64,000 bases of DNA from CATOSD01 sp965226695 (GCA_965226695.1 OZ245405.1:2294001-2358000), one strand, 5' to 3'. Shown: positions 1 through 7,900, counted from the first letter of the stretch. The notes: generated by a model from the sequence alone, not told the origin. Translations and numbers: made by a program.

Positions 1-2
1 CT

Positions 3-590
3 CGTCTTGGCCTCGGCTACGCGCCGGGCAGCGGGCTGCGGGAGTCCCTTGAGCCGGTGGGCTTCGCCGCCGACCGGCTCAAGGACTGCGGGCTGTTCAT
101 GGAGCGGGGTGCGGAGCGGTTCGCCGGCATGGTGGTCGTTCCCGACGCCTCCGGCGGCCTTGTCCGCTGGCTTGTCGGGAGGGCCGTGGATCCCGACCGG
201 ACGCCCCGGTTCCAGGCGCTGCCCGGTCCCAAGCCGGTGCTTGGGCTTGGGTGTCTCGGGGTCGCGCCTCCTTGGGCGGTCGTCGCCGAGGGGGTCTTCG
301 ACTGGCTTGCCCTTGCCGGGTGGGGCGTCCCCGCCTGCGCCGCCTTGGGCACGCAGGGCGTGGAGCGGGTCGCCGATGCCCTGCGGGGCTGCCCCCGCGT
401 CTTCCTCGCCTTCGACAACGACGACGCGGGCCTTGAGGCCGCCGAGCGGCTTGCGGGCTTGCTTGGACGCCGGGCCGCCGCCGTCACCCTTCCCCAGGGC
501 GTCGGCGACGTGGGCGAGCTTGCGGCGCATCCCCACGGGCGTGCCCTCTTCCTACGCCTGCTTGCACGGGCGGCACGCTCCGCCCGCTAG
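3..590 (+). CDS. DnaG-like TOPRIM primase fragment (5' truncated)
   Basis: The frame is open from the first bases of the window, so the gene starts upstream. Visible features match the catalytic core of DnaG-type primases: a GLGYAPGSGLRESLEP stretch at the start, a segment like RFAGMVVVPD, the TOPRIM glutamate motif (AEGVFDWL) and the acidic motif AFDNDDAG near the end. TOPRIM primases make RNA primers for replication; plasmid and phage versions are often short and divergent. It is the first gene of a plus-strand recombination/replication array, which fits a self-replicating or integrative element. Whether an N-terminal zinc finger or a helicase domain exists cannot be seen from here. Confidence 0.75.
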   Translation, partial: RLGLGYAPGSGLRESLEPVGFAADRLKDCGLFMERGAERFAGMVVVPDASGGLVRWLVGRAVDPDRTPRFQALPGPKPVLGLGCLGVAPPWAVVAEGVFDWLALAGWGVPACAALGTQGVERVADALRGCPRVFLAFDNDDAGLEAAERLAGLLGRRAAAVTLPQGVGDVGELAAHPHGRALFLRLLARAARSAR

Positions 591-832
591 CGGCTCCCCG
601 CCGCTCCCCTGCGGGCTTCCCCGCTCTCCATACCCCTTCCCCTGACGGAGCTTGCCTCGCTCCGCTCCCTACCTACGGGACCTGCTCCCGCTTTCCCCAT
701 CCCCACTCGCACCGCCCAGGAGGACCTATGCCCAATGCACGACGGGCCTTGCCCGCGCACGGGTTCCCGTAGGCGGAACCCGCCCATCGGCCATTCGCTA
801 CAGGAACAACACCACACAGAAGGAGAACAGAC

Positions 833-1705
833 ATGGTCAACAGGAACGGAAGCAACAACGGACACGGCAACGGGACCGGCAACGGCCTCGTCCACGTCAA
901 CGGCAACGGACACGACGCCGCGCTCGACGCGACGCACCACGAGCTGCTCTGGGACGGGCTCTTGCCCGCCGTCACGGGCGCCCTGGGACAGCCCCTGGAC
1001 CCCGCGCTGGTCTCGCAGCGCAAGGGCCGCGCCGGGCGCACCTACGACTACCTGGAAGGCCACGTCGTCATCGACCAGGCCAACCGCATCTTCGGCTTCG
1101 GCGGGTGGGGCTACGAGCTGGTGAGCGACGTGACCCTGCGCCAGTTCGAGAACGTCGACACCAAGACCGGCGAGGTGACGCGCACCTCCGTCTACAGCGC
1201 CCCGGTCCGGGTCACCGTCGCAGGCGCCCTTCCCCGCACCGACATCGGGTTCAACGCCGTGGCCGAGGACAACGCCGACGGTCACGAGACCGCCATCAAG
1301 GGCGCGGTGACCGACGGCATGAAGCGGGCACTCAGGAGCTTCGGCGTCCAGTTCGGCAACGGCTTCTACGGTGACCAGCCGGTGGAGGAAGCCAACGGCC
1401 GCCGTCCGGCTGCGAGGCAGACGGGCAGGAGCGGCGGCGGCAACACCCGGCCCCAGCGCGCTCCCGCCCCGGCAAGGACTGCGTCCGGCCCTGACAACGT
1501 GCCGGCCCCGGCGAGCGCGCCGGACCTGCGCCAGCGGCTCATCGAGATCGCCGTCGAGCAGGGCTTCGACGAGGACGGGGTGCGGACCGCCGTCAAGAAC
1601 AAGACGGGCAAGGACCTGGACGCCCTGACGGCCGCGGAGCTGGCCCCGCTGGTGGAGGCCGCCGCAAAGAAGCTCCAGGAGACGCAGCAGGCGAAGGCGG
1701 CCTAA
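833..1705 (+). CDS. Rad52/Rad22-family single-strand annealing protein
   Basis: A 290-residue protein preceded by AAGGAG. Residues about 40-185 resemble the Rad52/Rad22 DNA-annealing domain (YLEGHVVIDQANRIFGFGGW, then a conserved block around HETAIKGAVTDGMKRALRSF). Family members anneal complementary single strands and usually work with an exonuclease; a PD-(D/E)XK nuclease lies 1.1 kb downstream and SSB follows it. The N-terminus (residues 2-30) is a low-complexity Asn/Gly/His stretch (VNGNGHD), and residues 190-225 form a basic Pro/Ala/Arg linker before a short helical C-terminal domain ending in a QQAKAA tail. The same Asn-Gly-His linker style recurs in the SNF2 helicase tail of this element. 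Confidence 0.87.
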   Translation: MVNRNGSNNGHGNGTGNGLVHVNGNGHDAALDATHHELLWDGLLPAVTGALGQPLDPALVSQRKGRAGRTYDYLEGHVVIDQANRIFGFGGWGYELVSDVTLRQFENVDTKTGEVTRTSVYSAPVRVTVAGALPRTDIGFNAVAEDNADGHETAIKGAVTDGMKRALRSFGVQFGNGFYGDQPVEEANGRRPAARQTGRSGGGNTRPQRAPAPARTASGPDNVPAPASAPDLRQRLIEIAVEQGFDEDGVRTAVKNKTGKDLDALTAAELAPLVEAAAKKLQETQQAKAA

Positions 1706-1740
1706 GTCCGGCCTGCCCATCGGGACACTCGGGAATCGAG

Positions 1741-1767
1741 CGGGGTCGTCTCTCGGGGGCGGCCCCG
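1741..1767 (+). terminator. Intergenic GC stem-loop 1
   Basis: CGGGGTCG at 1741-1748 pairs with CGGCCCCG at 1760-1767 (one G-T pair), followed by CTTCTC. It sits 36 bases after the Rad52-like stop and before the Shine-Dalgarno of the next gene. Probably a terminator or RNA-processing hairpin; the T-run is weak. It belongs to a family of related stem-loops in this element. Confidence 0.5.
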
Positions 1768-1799
1768 CTTCTCATTACAGGACAAGGAGGCTACGAGCC

Positions 1800-2309
1800 A
1801 TGACAACGACGATGCAGACGACGATGCACACACCCTGGGGTTGGACACAGGACATCGAAGAGCTGGCCGAGGGCGTCTGGCGAATCACGACGCCCAGCCA
1901 CGGCGGGCTGAAGCTCAGCCGGGAGCGGTGGGCCTCGCTGCCCGGCTGCGTCCGGGACGCCATGCTGACCCCGACCTTCGCGGAAGAGGACTGCGAGGAA
2001 GTCATCGTCAGGACGCTGCTGGGCCTGGGCGGCGACCGGGAGCGGGAGATGGCCCTCAAGGTGGCAGGCTACTTCGACCGCTACGCCCCGGCGCTGCCCC
2101 ACCTGCGGGCCGCCGCTCCGGGGCCACACTACCACGTCGTCGCCTACTGGGGCGGCTACGGGACCGATCCCTTCGGGCGCTTCGACACCAGGGAGGAGGC
2201 GGACTCCTTCGCCAGCGATGGCGCCAACCTGCGGGACCACGGGCGGCTGGAGGCCGTCGAGTGCAGCCGGACGCTCCCGCTCTGCCGGGCGGAAGGGGGC
2301 AGGCCATGA
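1800..2309 (+). CDS. DUF7007-like protein
   Basis: A 169-residue protein starting after an AGGAGG-like site. Its N-terminal half (TPWGWTQDIEELAEGVWRIT, then TPSHGGLKLSRERWASLP and EEDCEEVIV) matches my recollection of the DUF7007 domain, found in plasmid and ICE gene sets. The core WG...SHGG...S.ER pattern is its diagnostic. Function is unknown in the family. The C-terminal part (about residues 100-165) has a GRFDTREEADSFA segment that looks like a separate small domain. It overlaps the start of the next reading frame by four bases (ATGA), suggesting translational coupling. Confidence 0.6.
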   Translation: MTTTMQTTMHTPWGWTQDIEELAEGVWRITTPSHGGLKLSRERWASLPGCVRDAMLTPTFAEEDCEEVIVRTLLGLGGDREREMALKVAGYFDRYAPALPHLRAAAPGPHYHVVAYWGGYGTDPFGRFDTREEADSFASDGANLRDHGRLEAVECSRTLPLCRAEGGRP

Positions 2310-2704
2310 CCATGACGACCAGGGCCAGGCCCCGCAGCCTGCCCAGCACGACGACGAAGCTCAGCACCGAGATGGGCAACCTCTACGTCACCGTCTCGAC
2401 GGACGAGGACGGCGAGCCCTTCGAGGTCTTCGGCTGGCTGGGCAAGGGCGGCACTCGTTCCAGCACGGCGTAACCGAGCTGGCCTGCCGCCTCATCTCGC
2501 TGCACCTGCGCCGCGGCACGCCCCTGGATGAGATCATCGACCAGTGCCGGGGCATACAGGAGATGCAGCCCTTCTTCAACCGTCTGCCCGACGGCGGAGA
2601 GCATTGCGGTGCTTGGCATCGGCGACGGCATCGCCCACGTGCTGAAGCAACACCTGAAGGCAAAGGAGGCGGTGCAGGAAGCCGAAGCAGCCAGGGCCGC
2701 CTGA
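2306..2704 (+). pseudogene. TSCPD-domain protein, two compensating frameshifts
   Basis: Reading through two frame changes gives one continuous TSCPD-type domain, the small C-terminal domain of adenosylcobalamin-dependent ribonucleotide reductase (NrdJ) that also occurs alone. Frame A from ATG 2306 gives MGNLYVTVSTDEDGEPFEVF and GWLGKGG. From about 2452 the frame moves by one base and gives FQHGVTELACRLISLHLRRG and LDEIIDQCRGIQEMQPFF. From about 2579 it returns to the first frame and gives LGIGDGIAHVLKQHLKAKEA up to TGA at 2702-2704. As written, the first frame stops at 2473. Two breaks that cancel suggest either sequencing errors or a recently damaged gene. Confidence 0.6.
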
Positions 2705-2738
2705 ACCGGCGCGGACAACGGACGCAGGGGCGCAACGA

Positions 2739-2768
2739 CGGGGCTGTCTCCACACGAGGGCGGCCCCG
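2739..2768 (+). terminator. Intergenic GC stem-loop 2
   Basis: CGGGGCTG at 2739-2746 pairs with CGGCCCCG at 2761-2768, followed by CTTCCCG. It lies between the TSCPD-domain gene and the nuclease gene. Same family as the stem-loops near 1.75, 3.94 and 4.46 kb. Confidence 0.5.
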
Positions 2769-2831
2769 CTTCCCGTAACGGAGTACGGGACAAGCCTCAT
2801 CTACAGGAAACCGACAAAGAAAGGACACGAC

Positions 2832-3899
2832 ATGACGACGACGATTGACCACAACAAGGCGGACGTCTACTCCCGCCCCAACGCCCGCTTCGACGGGGAC
2901 GGGCAGCTTGAGGTACGGGCATCGGCGGCGGGCAACTGCCGCCGCGCCCTCTGGTACGAGGCGACGGGCTACGAGGTCACCAACCCCAAGACCGAGGAAA
3001 CGCTGACGGTGCTGGAGGCGGGCAACGCCCTGGAGCCGGTGGTGCTGCGAGCGATGGAGCGGGCCGGTTGGGAGGTGACTCCCGCCGACCCCCAGGACCC
3101 GCAGCAGGTGTCGGTGCGGGTCGGCCCCAACATGCTGGTGACGGGACACCCCGACGCCACGGGGGTGCTGCCCCTGTTCGGCGGCGAGGCGGTCGTCGAG
3201 GTAAAGACCAGGGGGCCGGAGGCGTTCAAGCGCTGGCGCACCCTGGGCGCGGAGCGCAGCCACCCGGCGTCGGTGGCCCAGGCAGGCTTCTACACCCTGG
3301 GGACCTTCGGGGAGCTGCGGGACGCGGTGATCGCCACGATGGACACCGGCAGCCGCCAGTGGGACTACGAGGTGATACCCGCGGAGCGGGTGGGACAGGC
3401 CCTGGAGCGGGCCTCCGAGTGGCTCGGACAGCTGGGCGCTCACCTCGTCCAGAGCGGGCCGGACCCCGACGCCCTGCCGGAACGGGACTACTCCGTCACG
3501 GACTGGCAGTGCAAGTCCTGCCCTTTCCTCAACGTCTGCCTGCCGGGGATGGCGGCGGAGGCCGAAGGGGAACCGGAACCCGCTGAGGACGCCGGGCCAA
3601 AGGAGCCGGTGACCGACGAGCAGGCGCGGAACGCTCTCCACGAGTACGAAGAGATACAGGACACCATCCGGGAGTTCGAGGACGAGAAGCGGTGGGTGGT
3701 GGAGAAGCTCCGGGTCTGGCTGGGGCAGCAGGGCGTGGTCAAGGCCAAGCTCGAAGGGCGGGCGAAGACCCGCTCCGTGGGCATGGTGACGTCCCGCCGC
3801 TACTCGGTGGACTACAAACGGCTCAACAACCTGCTCGCCCCGGACGTCCGGGCAGAGGTCGTCACCGAGAACGTCTCCGAGTACCTGCGGGTCAGCTAG
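2832..3899 (+). CDS. PD-(D/E)XK nuclease (RecB/Cas4/YqaJ-like)
   Basis: A 355-residue protein with an ordered nuclease core. It has GNALEPVVLRAMERAGWEV (helix around residues 60-78), GHPDATG (the metal-binding Asp, about residue 105), and EVKTRGPEAFKRW (the ExK motif, about residue 122), then HPASVAQAGFY (the conserved Gln helix). A CKSCPFLNVC cluster near residue 225 recalls Cas4-type Cys residues, but only three Cys are obvious. The C-terminal third is helical. Known relatives are exonucleases; with the Rad52-like protein and SSB it forms an exonuclease-annealase-SSB recombination set typical of phages and mobile elements. Confidence 0.8.
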   Translation: MTTTIDHNKADVYSRPNARFDGDGQLEVRASAAGNCRRALWYEATGYEVTNPKTEETLTVLEAGNALEPVVLRAMERAGWEVTPADPQDPQQVSVRVGPNMLVTGHPDATGVLPLFGGEAVVEVKTRGPEAFKRWRTLGAERSHPASVAQAGFYTLGTFGELRDAVIATMDTGSRQWDYEVIPAERVGQALERASEWLGQLGAHLVQSGPDPDALPERDYSVTDWQCKSCPFLNVCLPGMAAEAEGEPEPAEDAGPKEPVTDEQARNALHEYEEIQDTIREFEDEKRWVVEKLRVWLGQQGVVKAKLEGRAKTRSVGMVTSRRYSVDYKRLNNLLAPDVRAEVVTENVSEYLRVS

Positions 3900-3923
3900 A
3901 CGCTCCCCAGCCGGAGCGCATCA

Positions 3924-3955
3924 CGGGGCCGCTTCCCTGTCCAGGGACGGCCCCG
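3924..3955 (+). terminator. Intergenic GC stem-loop 3
   Basis: CGGGGCCG (3924-3931) pairs perfectly with CGGCCCCG (3948-3955). An inner TCCCTG/CAGGGA stem extends the hairpin, and CTTTC follows. It is the clearest member of the repeated intergenic stem-loop family. Confidence 0.65.
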
Positions 3956-4010
3956 CTTTCATTCAACCGGGCGCGGCAAGGCCCGCGCCACGACATGCAG
4001 GAGGAACGAA

Positions 4011-4397
4011 ATGGCACGCACGATCAACAAGGTAGAGCTTTTGGGCAGGGTCGGGACCGACCCCGAGATGAAGTACACCCAGGGCGGCACCGCCGTCGTT
4101 CAGCTGCGGCTGGCGACCGAGCGCCGCCGCCAGGACGGGGAGGTCGAGGCCGACTGGCACAACGTCGTCTGCTGGAGCAAGCAGGCCGAGGCGGTGAACG
4201 AGTACGTCGGCAAGGGCGACCGCATCTACGTCGCCGGACGCCTGGTCCAGAACACCTGGGAGGGCGACGACGGGCAGCGGCGCTACCGCACCGAGATTCA
4301 CGCCTCCGAGGTCGTCTTCCTGGACTCCCGTAACGGCGGCAGGGACAACGGCGACGCAGCGGACGTCGAGGAGCCGGTTGCCGCCTCTCCCTTCTAG
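4011..4397 (+). CDS. ssb: Single-stranded DNA-binding protein
   Basis: A 128-residue protein with a strong Shine-Dalgarno (GGAGGAACGAA before ATG). It opens with MARTINKVELLGRVGTDPEM and contains WHNVVCWSKQAE and GDRIYVAGRL, the diagnostic blocks of the bacterial SSB OB fold (residues 1-105). The C-terminus is short and ends ASPF, a weakened version of the DDIPF tail used to recruit partners. SSB coats single-stranded DNA during replication and recombination. Its position between the nuclease and RadC genes fits an element-encoded recombination module rather than the chromosomal ssb, which is normally next to ribosomal protein genes. Confidence 0.95.
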   Translation: MARTINKVELLGRVGTDPEMKYTQGGTAVVQLRLATERRRQDGEVEADWHNVVCWSKQAEAVNEYVGKGDRIYVAGRLVQNTWEGDDGQRRYRTEIHASEVVFLDSRNGGRDNGDAADVEEPVAASPF

Positions 4398-4444
4398 CCG
4401 GGCGATACACAACCGCAGAGCGACGCCTTCCCAAAGGCGCACCA

Positions 4445-4476
4445 CGGGGCCGCTTCCCTCTACAGGGACGGCCCCG
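4445..4476 (+). terminator. Intergenic GC stem-loop 4
   Basis: CGGGGCCG (4445-4452) pairs perfectly with CGGCCCCG (4469-4476), with inner TCCCT/AGGGA pairing and CTCTTTG downstream. It is nearly identical to the hairpin at 3924-3955, although it follows a different gene. Confidence 0.65.
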
Positions 4477-4510
4477 CTCTTTGTTCCAACCGACAACGAA
4501 GGAGGCCGAT

Positions 4511-5017
4511 ATGACCGGAAAGAAGACCCCCACTAAGGACGCGGCGCTGTTGGAGGCGCTGCGCGCCAACCTGAACCTGCTGGGAGAGCTGGCGGTGCGC
4601 TACGACGTGGAGACCAGGCGGGAAGGCCCGGAGGACCTGCCCGTCATTAGCTGCCCCGAAGACGTGCGCAGGCTGCTGGGGCCGGAGATGGCCCCGCTGG
4701 CCCAGGAGCAGCTGCGGGTGCTGCTGCTCAACACCAGGAACCAAGTGATGGGCCAGCGAGTCATCTACCAGGGCAACGTGTCCTCGGCCATCGTCCGGAC
4801 CGCCGAGGTCTTCCGCCCGGCGGTCATGGAGGCCGTCCCCGGCATCATCGTCAGTCACAACCACCCGTCCGGCGATCCCACGCCCAGCCCCGAGGACGCG
4901 GCCCTCACCCGCGAGCTGGTCCAGGCGGGCAAGCTGCTGGACATCGAGCTGCTCGACCACGTGGTCATCGGCGGGGAGCGGTTCGTCAGCCTCAAGGAAC
5001 GGGGCCTCATGTCCTGA
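4511..5017 (+). CDS. radC: RadC-like JAB/MPN-domain protein
   Basis: ATG 4511 is chosen over an earlier in-frame start because AAGGAGG sits eight bases upstream. The 168-residue product carries the RadC/JAB core: LRVLLLNTRNQVMGQ, a glutamate in the AEVFRPAV helix, and the zinc motif SHNHPSGDPTPSPED, ending in HVVIGG and SLKERGLM. RadC proteins are common on plasmids, ICEs and phages; their biochemical role remains unsettled despite an old repair assignment. The N-terminal helix-hairpin-helix part of long RadC proteins is absent. A second JAB protein (PRTRC-A) is encoded 7 kb downstream in the same element. Confidence 0.9.
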   Translation: MTGKKTPTKDAALLEALRANLNLLGELAVRYDVETRREGPEDLPVISCPEDVRRLLGPEMAPLAQEQLRVLLLNTRNQVMGQRVIYQGNVSSAIVRTAEVFRPAVMEAVPGIIVSHNHPSGDPTPSPEDAALTRELVQAGKLLDIELLDHVVIGGERFVSLKERGLMS

Positions 5018-5098
5018 CGGCCCACGCCGTCCGGCTCTCACGCCGGGGAGACCGCTCCCCGCGCATCCACGACACGCACATAGGAAAGGAGACATCCC

Positions 5099-5731
5099 AT
5101 GCTTGCGACTCACACCATAGACCCCGAAGACCTCTACACCATCACTGCCGGGGGCTTCTCGGCCACCGCCGACGCCTTCGCCCGCGACGAGGAGACCGAC
5201 GGCCTCTGGTTCGTCTCGATGGTCGGCTCCCAGACCGCGCTCAAGGCGATCTGGGCGTCCCTGCTCAAGCAGCCGCCGGACGTCGCCCACATCATCAAGG
5301 GCGCGGACGGCATGGCGCTCTCGGGCGGCTACAAGCGGTGCGTCGTCCCCTACGAGACCATCGGCACGTGGACGACCAAGATCGCCCGCCTGCCGGTCTC
5401 CGGCGGCTGGCACGCCCTGGTCTACACCAAGACGGCGGAATACGGCTTCGAGAAGGACAGCTTCCTGCTGCTGGCGCAGACGGAAGAGGAGGCCCCCGCG
5501 CTCCACCACCGCTTCCTCGACAAGCGCAGCCCGCTGCCCCTGCACGGCTCCTGGGCGGACTGGCTCTGGCGGCGGGGCCTGGACGAAGGGGAGATCGTCC
5601 CCCTCCAGTCCGTCGGCGTCTCCGCCTACCGGTGCTCCCCCAAGGCCGGAAAGCTCCGGGAGGACCTCTCGGGCGCGGTGGCGTCGGGCTGGCTCACCCT
5701 GCCCAGGGAGAAGGAGGCCAGCGATGGATAG
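5099..5731 (+). CDS. Hypothetical protein
   Basis: I do not recognise this 210-residue protein. It has a strong ribosome-binding site (GGAAAGGAGACATCCC before ATG) and GC-rich third positions like its neighbours. It has no signal peptide or membrane segment. It is mixed alpha/beta in appearance, with several Trp residues (GTWTTKIARLP, GGWHALVYTKT, GSWADWLWRRGLDEGE) and a lysine-rich end. The next gene starts eight bases before its stop, so the two are probably co-translated. Its position between radC and zinc-ribbon proteins marks it as element cargo or maintenance. Confidence 0.75.
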   Translation: MLATHTIDPEDLYTITAGGFSATADAFARDEETDGLWFVSMVGSQTALKAIWASLLKQPPDVAHIIKGADGMALSGGYKRCVVPYETIGTWTTKIARLPVSGGWHALVYTKTAEYGFEKDSFLLLAQTEEEAPALHHRFLDKRSPLPLHGSWADWLWRRGLDEGEIVPLQSVGVSAYRCSPKAGKLREDLSGAVASGWLTLPREKEASDG

Positions 5732-6131
5732 GATGCTGAAAAGGGCAGCCCGCAGGAACAAGCGGCGGGGCCAGCGCAACTCCGGGGCCTGGCAGCGCTT
5801 CTCCCCCGATGGGACGACCTGTAGGTACTGCAAGCACGACGGGTCGAAGCACCTCTGCCAGTCGGGTCAGCCCCACTTCTACCGGCCCGCCACGGAAGCG
5901 GAGAAGCGGGACCCCTCGGTCATGCTCTACCGCTACACCCTGCCCCAGGGCGGCTCGGCGCTGGTGCGGCGCATGGTCGTCGCCAACCACGCCGAACTCA
6001 TCACCGCCTTCTGCACCGCGTGCGCCGAGAGCATGAACACCCACCAGGCGCTCTGCTACCAGCGCAACGTGGGCGTCGGCGAGGTGGTGGGGTTGGACAC
6101 CGAACGCAAAGACATCGCAATCGCCGCCTGA
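5724..6131 (+). CDS. Hypothetical Cys-rich (putative zinc-binding) protein
   Basis: A 135-residue protein of unrecognised family. Its ATG lies inside the end of the previous gene and uses AAGGAGG located there. The N-terminus is very basic (MLKRAARRNKRRGQRN). A Cys/His cluster, CRYCKHDGSKHLC (residues about 33-45), and a later FCTAC pair could bind zinc. The rest includes a hydrophobic segment, MVVANHAELITAFC, not long enough for a membrane span. Basic tail plus zinc cluster suggests nucleic-acid binding, but that is inference. Confidence 0.7.
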   Translation: MDRMLKRAARRNKRRGQRNSGAWQRFSPDGTTCRYCKHDGSKHLCQSGQPHFYRPATEAEKRDPSVMLYRYTLPQGGSALVRRMVVANHAELITAFCTACAESMNTHQALCYQRNVGVGEVVGLDTERKDIAIAA

Positions 6132-6171
6132 CGCGGCGCAAAACACACAAGACACGAAAGGAGAGGAGACC

Positions 6172-6405
6172 ATGCCAACGGAACAGACGCTGTTCTTCGC
6201 CTGTCCCCACTGCAACGAGCGGTTCGCTCAGGTGGAGGAGCCGGACAAAGACATCCACACCGGGGAGATCTACCACTGCGGCTCCTGCGGCATCCAGGTG
6301 ATCTTCCAGGCCGTGTCCGCCGAGGACTACGTGCCGCCACCCAGGGCGCGGAGGGACTGCTACTTCTGCCAGCCCGAGCCCTGCAACTTCGGACCATCCA
6401 CCTAG
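6172..6405 (+). CDS. Small zinc-ribbon protein
   Basis: A 77-residue protein after GGAGAGGAGACC. It has two CxxC pairs typical of a zinc ribbon (ACPHCNERF and HCGSCGIQV, residues about 10-40) and a third Cys pair near the C-terminus (CYFCQPEPC). No enzyme motif is present. It is likely a DNA- or protein-binding accessory protein of the element. Family not recognised. Confidence 0.7.
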   Translation: MPTEQTLFFACPHCNERFAQVEEPDKDIHTGEIYHCGSCGIQVIFQAVSAEDYVPPPRARRDCYFCQPEPCNFGPST

Positions 6406-6439
6406 ACCGGAACTTGGATACTCAGAAAGGAGAAGTCAC

Positions 6440-7477
6440 ATGAGACTCGCTGCTCAAGCAAAAGGTGGGTTCTACCCCACGCCGCCCAGGGTCGTCGACC
6501 TGATCGCGGAGCTGGTTCGCACCCCCTCCGGCTCCTACAACCGGGGCCGGGAGACGCTGCGCATCCTCGACCCCTGCTGCGGGGCGGGGGAGGCGCTGGC
6601 GCAGCTGGCCCAGCGGCTGGACAGGCCCAACGCCATCCCCATCGAGACCTACGGCGTCGAGCTGCACCGGGACCGGGCGCAGGAGGCCGGGGAGCGGCTG
6701 GACCACGCCCTGGCCTCGGACCTGTTCGCCACGTCCATAGCGAACGGAGCCTTCGGGCTGCTCTTGTTGAATCCGCCATACGATTACGACTCCGAGGACA
6801 AGCGGACGGAGCACGCCTTCCTCACCCACACGACCCGCTACCTGGCCGACAGCGGCCTGCTGGTCTTCATCGTTCCCCGGCAGCGCCTCGCGGTCTCGGC
6901 CCGCTACCTGTCCACCCACTACGGGCGGATGCGCTGCTGGGCCTTCCCCGACCCGGAGCGCCAGGTCTTCGACCAGGTGGTCTTGATGGGCTACCGGAAG
7001 GCCGACCCCGTTCCCGACGCCCACGCCGAGCGCATGGCGCTGGAGTGGGCGGTGGGGGAGCCGGAGCCCCTGCGCTCCCAGCCCTACACGGACTACAGCC
7101 CGGAGACGACGCCCAGCGGCGACATCCTGTTCACCACCCGCACCGTCGATCCCGTCGCGGCCGCTGCCGAGGCGCGGCGGTCGGGGCTGTGGGCCAGCAC
7201 GGAGATCACCGACACCCTCTGGCCCGCCAGGGACACCCGCACCCGCCCGCTGATGCCCCTGCGACGGGGCCACATGGCGATGCTGGTGGCGGCGGGCTTC
7301 CTCGACAACCTCTGCCTGGAGGCGGAGGGCAGGCGCATCCTGGTCAAGGGCCGCACCTCGAAGGAGATGGTCATGGTGGAGGACTCCCCGGAGAAGGAGG
7401 TCCACCGAGAGAAGCTCAAGACCACCGTGGTCGCCCTGGACCTGCACGGCGGCGAGATCACCGACATCGCAGCCTGA
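6440..7477 (+). CDS. DUF6094-type class I methyltransferase-like protein
   Basis: A 345-residue protein with the layout of an N6-adenine or related SAM-dependent methyltransferase. GGFYPTPPRVVDLIAEL is at the N-terminus, motif I LDPCCGAGEALAQLA is near residue 44, and the catalytic motif LLNPPYDYD is near residue 112. The FYPTPP...DPCCG pattern is what I associate with DUF6094 proteins of plasmids and ICEs. The C-terminal half (residues 200-345) has no obvious target-recognition domain. It could modify element DNA against host restriction; no partner nuclease is adjacent. Confidence 0.75.
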   Translation: MRLAAQAKGGFYPTPPRVVDLIAELVRTPSGSYNRGRETLRILDPCCGAGEALAQLAQRLDRPNAIPIETYGVELHRDRAQEAGERLDHALASDLFATSIANGAFGLLLLNPPYDYDSEDKRTEHAFLTHTTRYLADSGLLVFIVPRQRLAVSARYLSTHYGRMRCWAFPDPERQVFDQVVLMGYRKADPVPDAHAERMALEWAVGEPEPLRSQPYTDYSPETTPSGDILFTTRTVDPVAAAAEARRSGLWASTEITDTLWPARDTRTRPLMPLRRGHMAMLVAAGFLDNLCLEAEGRRILVKGRTSKEMVMVEDSPEKEVHREKLKTTVVALDLHGGEITDIAA

Positions 7478-7505
7478 GACGGCTCACCCCAAGAGCCGCA
7501 CCCAC

Positions 7506-7540
7506 GAGGCCCCGTTGGTCCCTTCGACCTGCGGGGCCTT
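7506..7540 (+). terminator. Intergenic GC stem-loop 5
   Basis: GAGGCCCCG (7506-7514) pairs with CGGGGCCTT (7532-7540), one G-T pair, then CGCTTTACC. It follows the DUF6094 gene and precedes a small zinc protein. Stem sequence is related to, but rearranged from, the hairpins upstream. Confidence 0.5.
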
Positions 7541-7595
7541 CGCTTTACCGGAACGATTCAGGAACACCCACTCATAAGGAAAGAGAGGAAGCACG

Positions 7596-7790
7596 ATGCA
7601 GACGACCATGACCCTCGACGCCTGCGCCCGGTGCGGGCAGCCCATCGCCCCCGGCGAACCCGCCATGCAGACCGCCTCGGTGGACATCATCGGCGGACGA
7701 GCGGTCTCGACCCCGGTGAAGTCCTACCACCTGCGGGGCAGGTGCTACGACGACGTGAAGCGGCGGGCGCCCCTCCCCAACGCCGCATAG
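7596..7790 (+). CDS. Small putative zinc-binding protein
   Basis: A 64-residue protein with its own ribosome-binding site (AAAGAGAGGAAGCACG before ATG). It has CARCGQPIAPGE at the N-terminus and a HLRGRCYDD segment later, together giving a CxxC...HxxxxC set that could bind one zinc. No further similarity recognised. It lies alone between two stem-loops. Confidence 0.6.
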   Translation: MQTTMTLDACARCGQPIAPGEPAMQTASVDIIGGRAVSTPVKSYHLRGRCYDDVKRRAPLPNAA

Positions 7791-7814
7791 ACGGCTCGCA
7801 CCGAGCCGCCATCA

Positions 7815-7855
7815 CGAGGCCCCGCTTGTTCCCTCCCAGGAACGGCTGGGCCTCG
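7815..7855 (+). terminator. Intergenic GC stem-loop 6
   Basis: CGAGGCCC (7815-7822) pairs perfectly with GGGCCTCG (7848-7855), with an inner GTTCC/GGAAC stem. It separates the small zinc protein gene from the helicase gene and belongs to the same family of intergenic hairpins. Confidence 0.55.
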
Positions 7856-7900
7856 CCTATCGCCCAACCTAAAGCACTCTCATACAGGAAGGAGAAAGAC

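Noticed and set aside
2452..2578. Programmed ribosomal frameshifting in the TSCPD gene
   Set aside because: No slippery heptamer or downstream pseudoknot is evident at either break, and two opposite shifts would be needed.
2388..3641. Long minus-strand open frame opposite the nuclease gene (also similar ones at 4460-5833, 8341-9525 and 12274-13425)
   Set aside because: These are antisense shadows produced by high GC at third codon positions. They lack ribosome-binding sites and family motifs, while the plus-strand frames have both.
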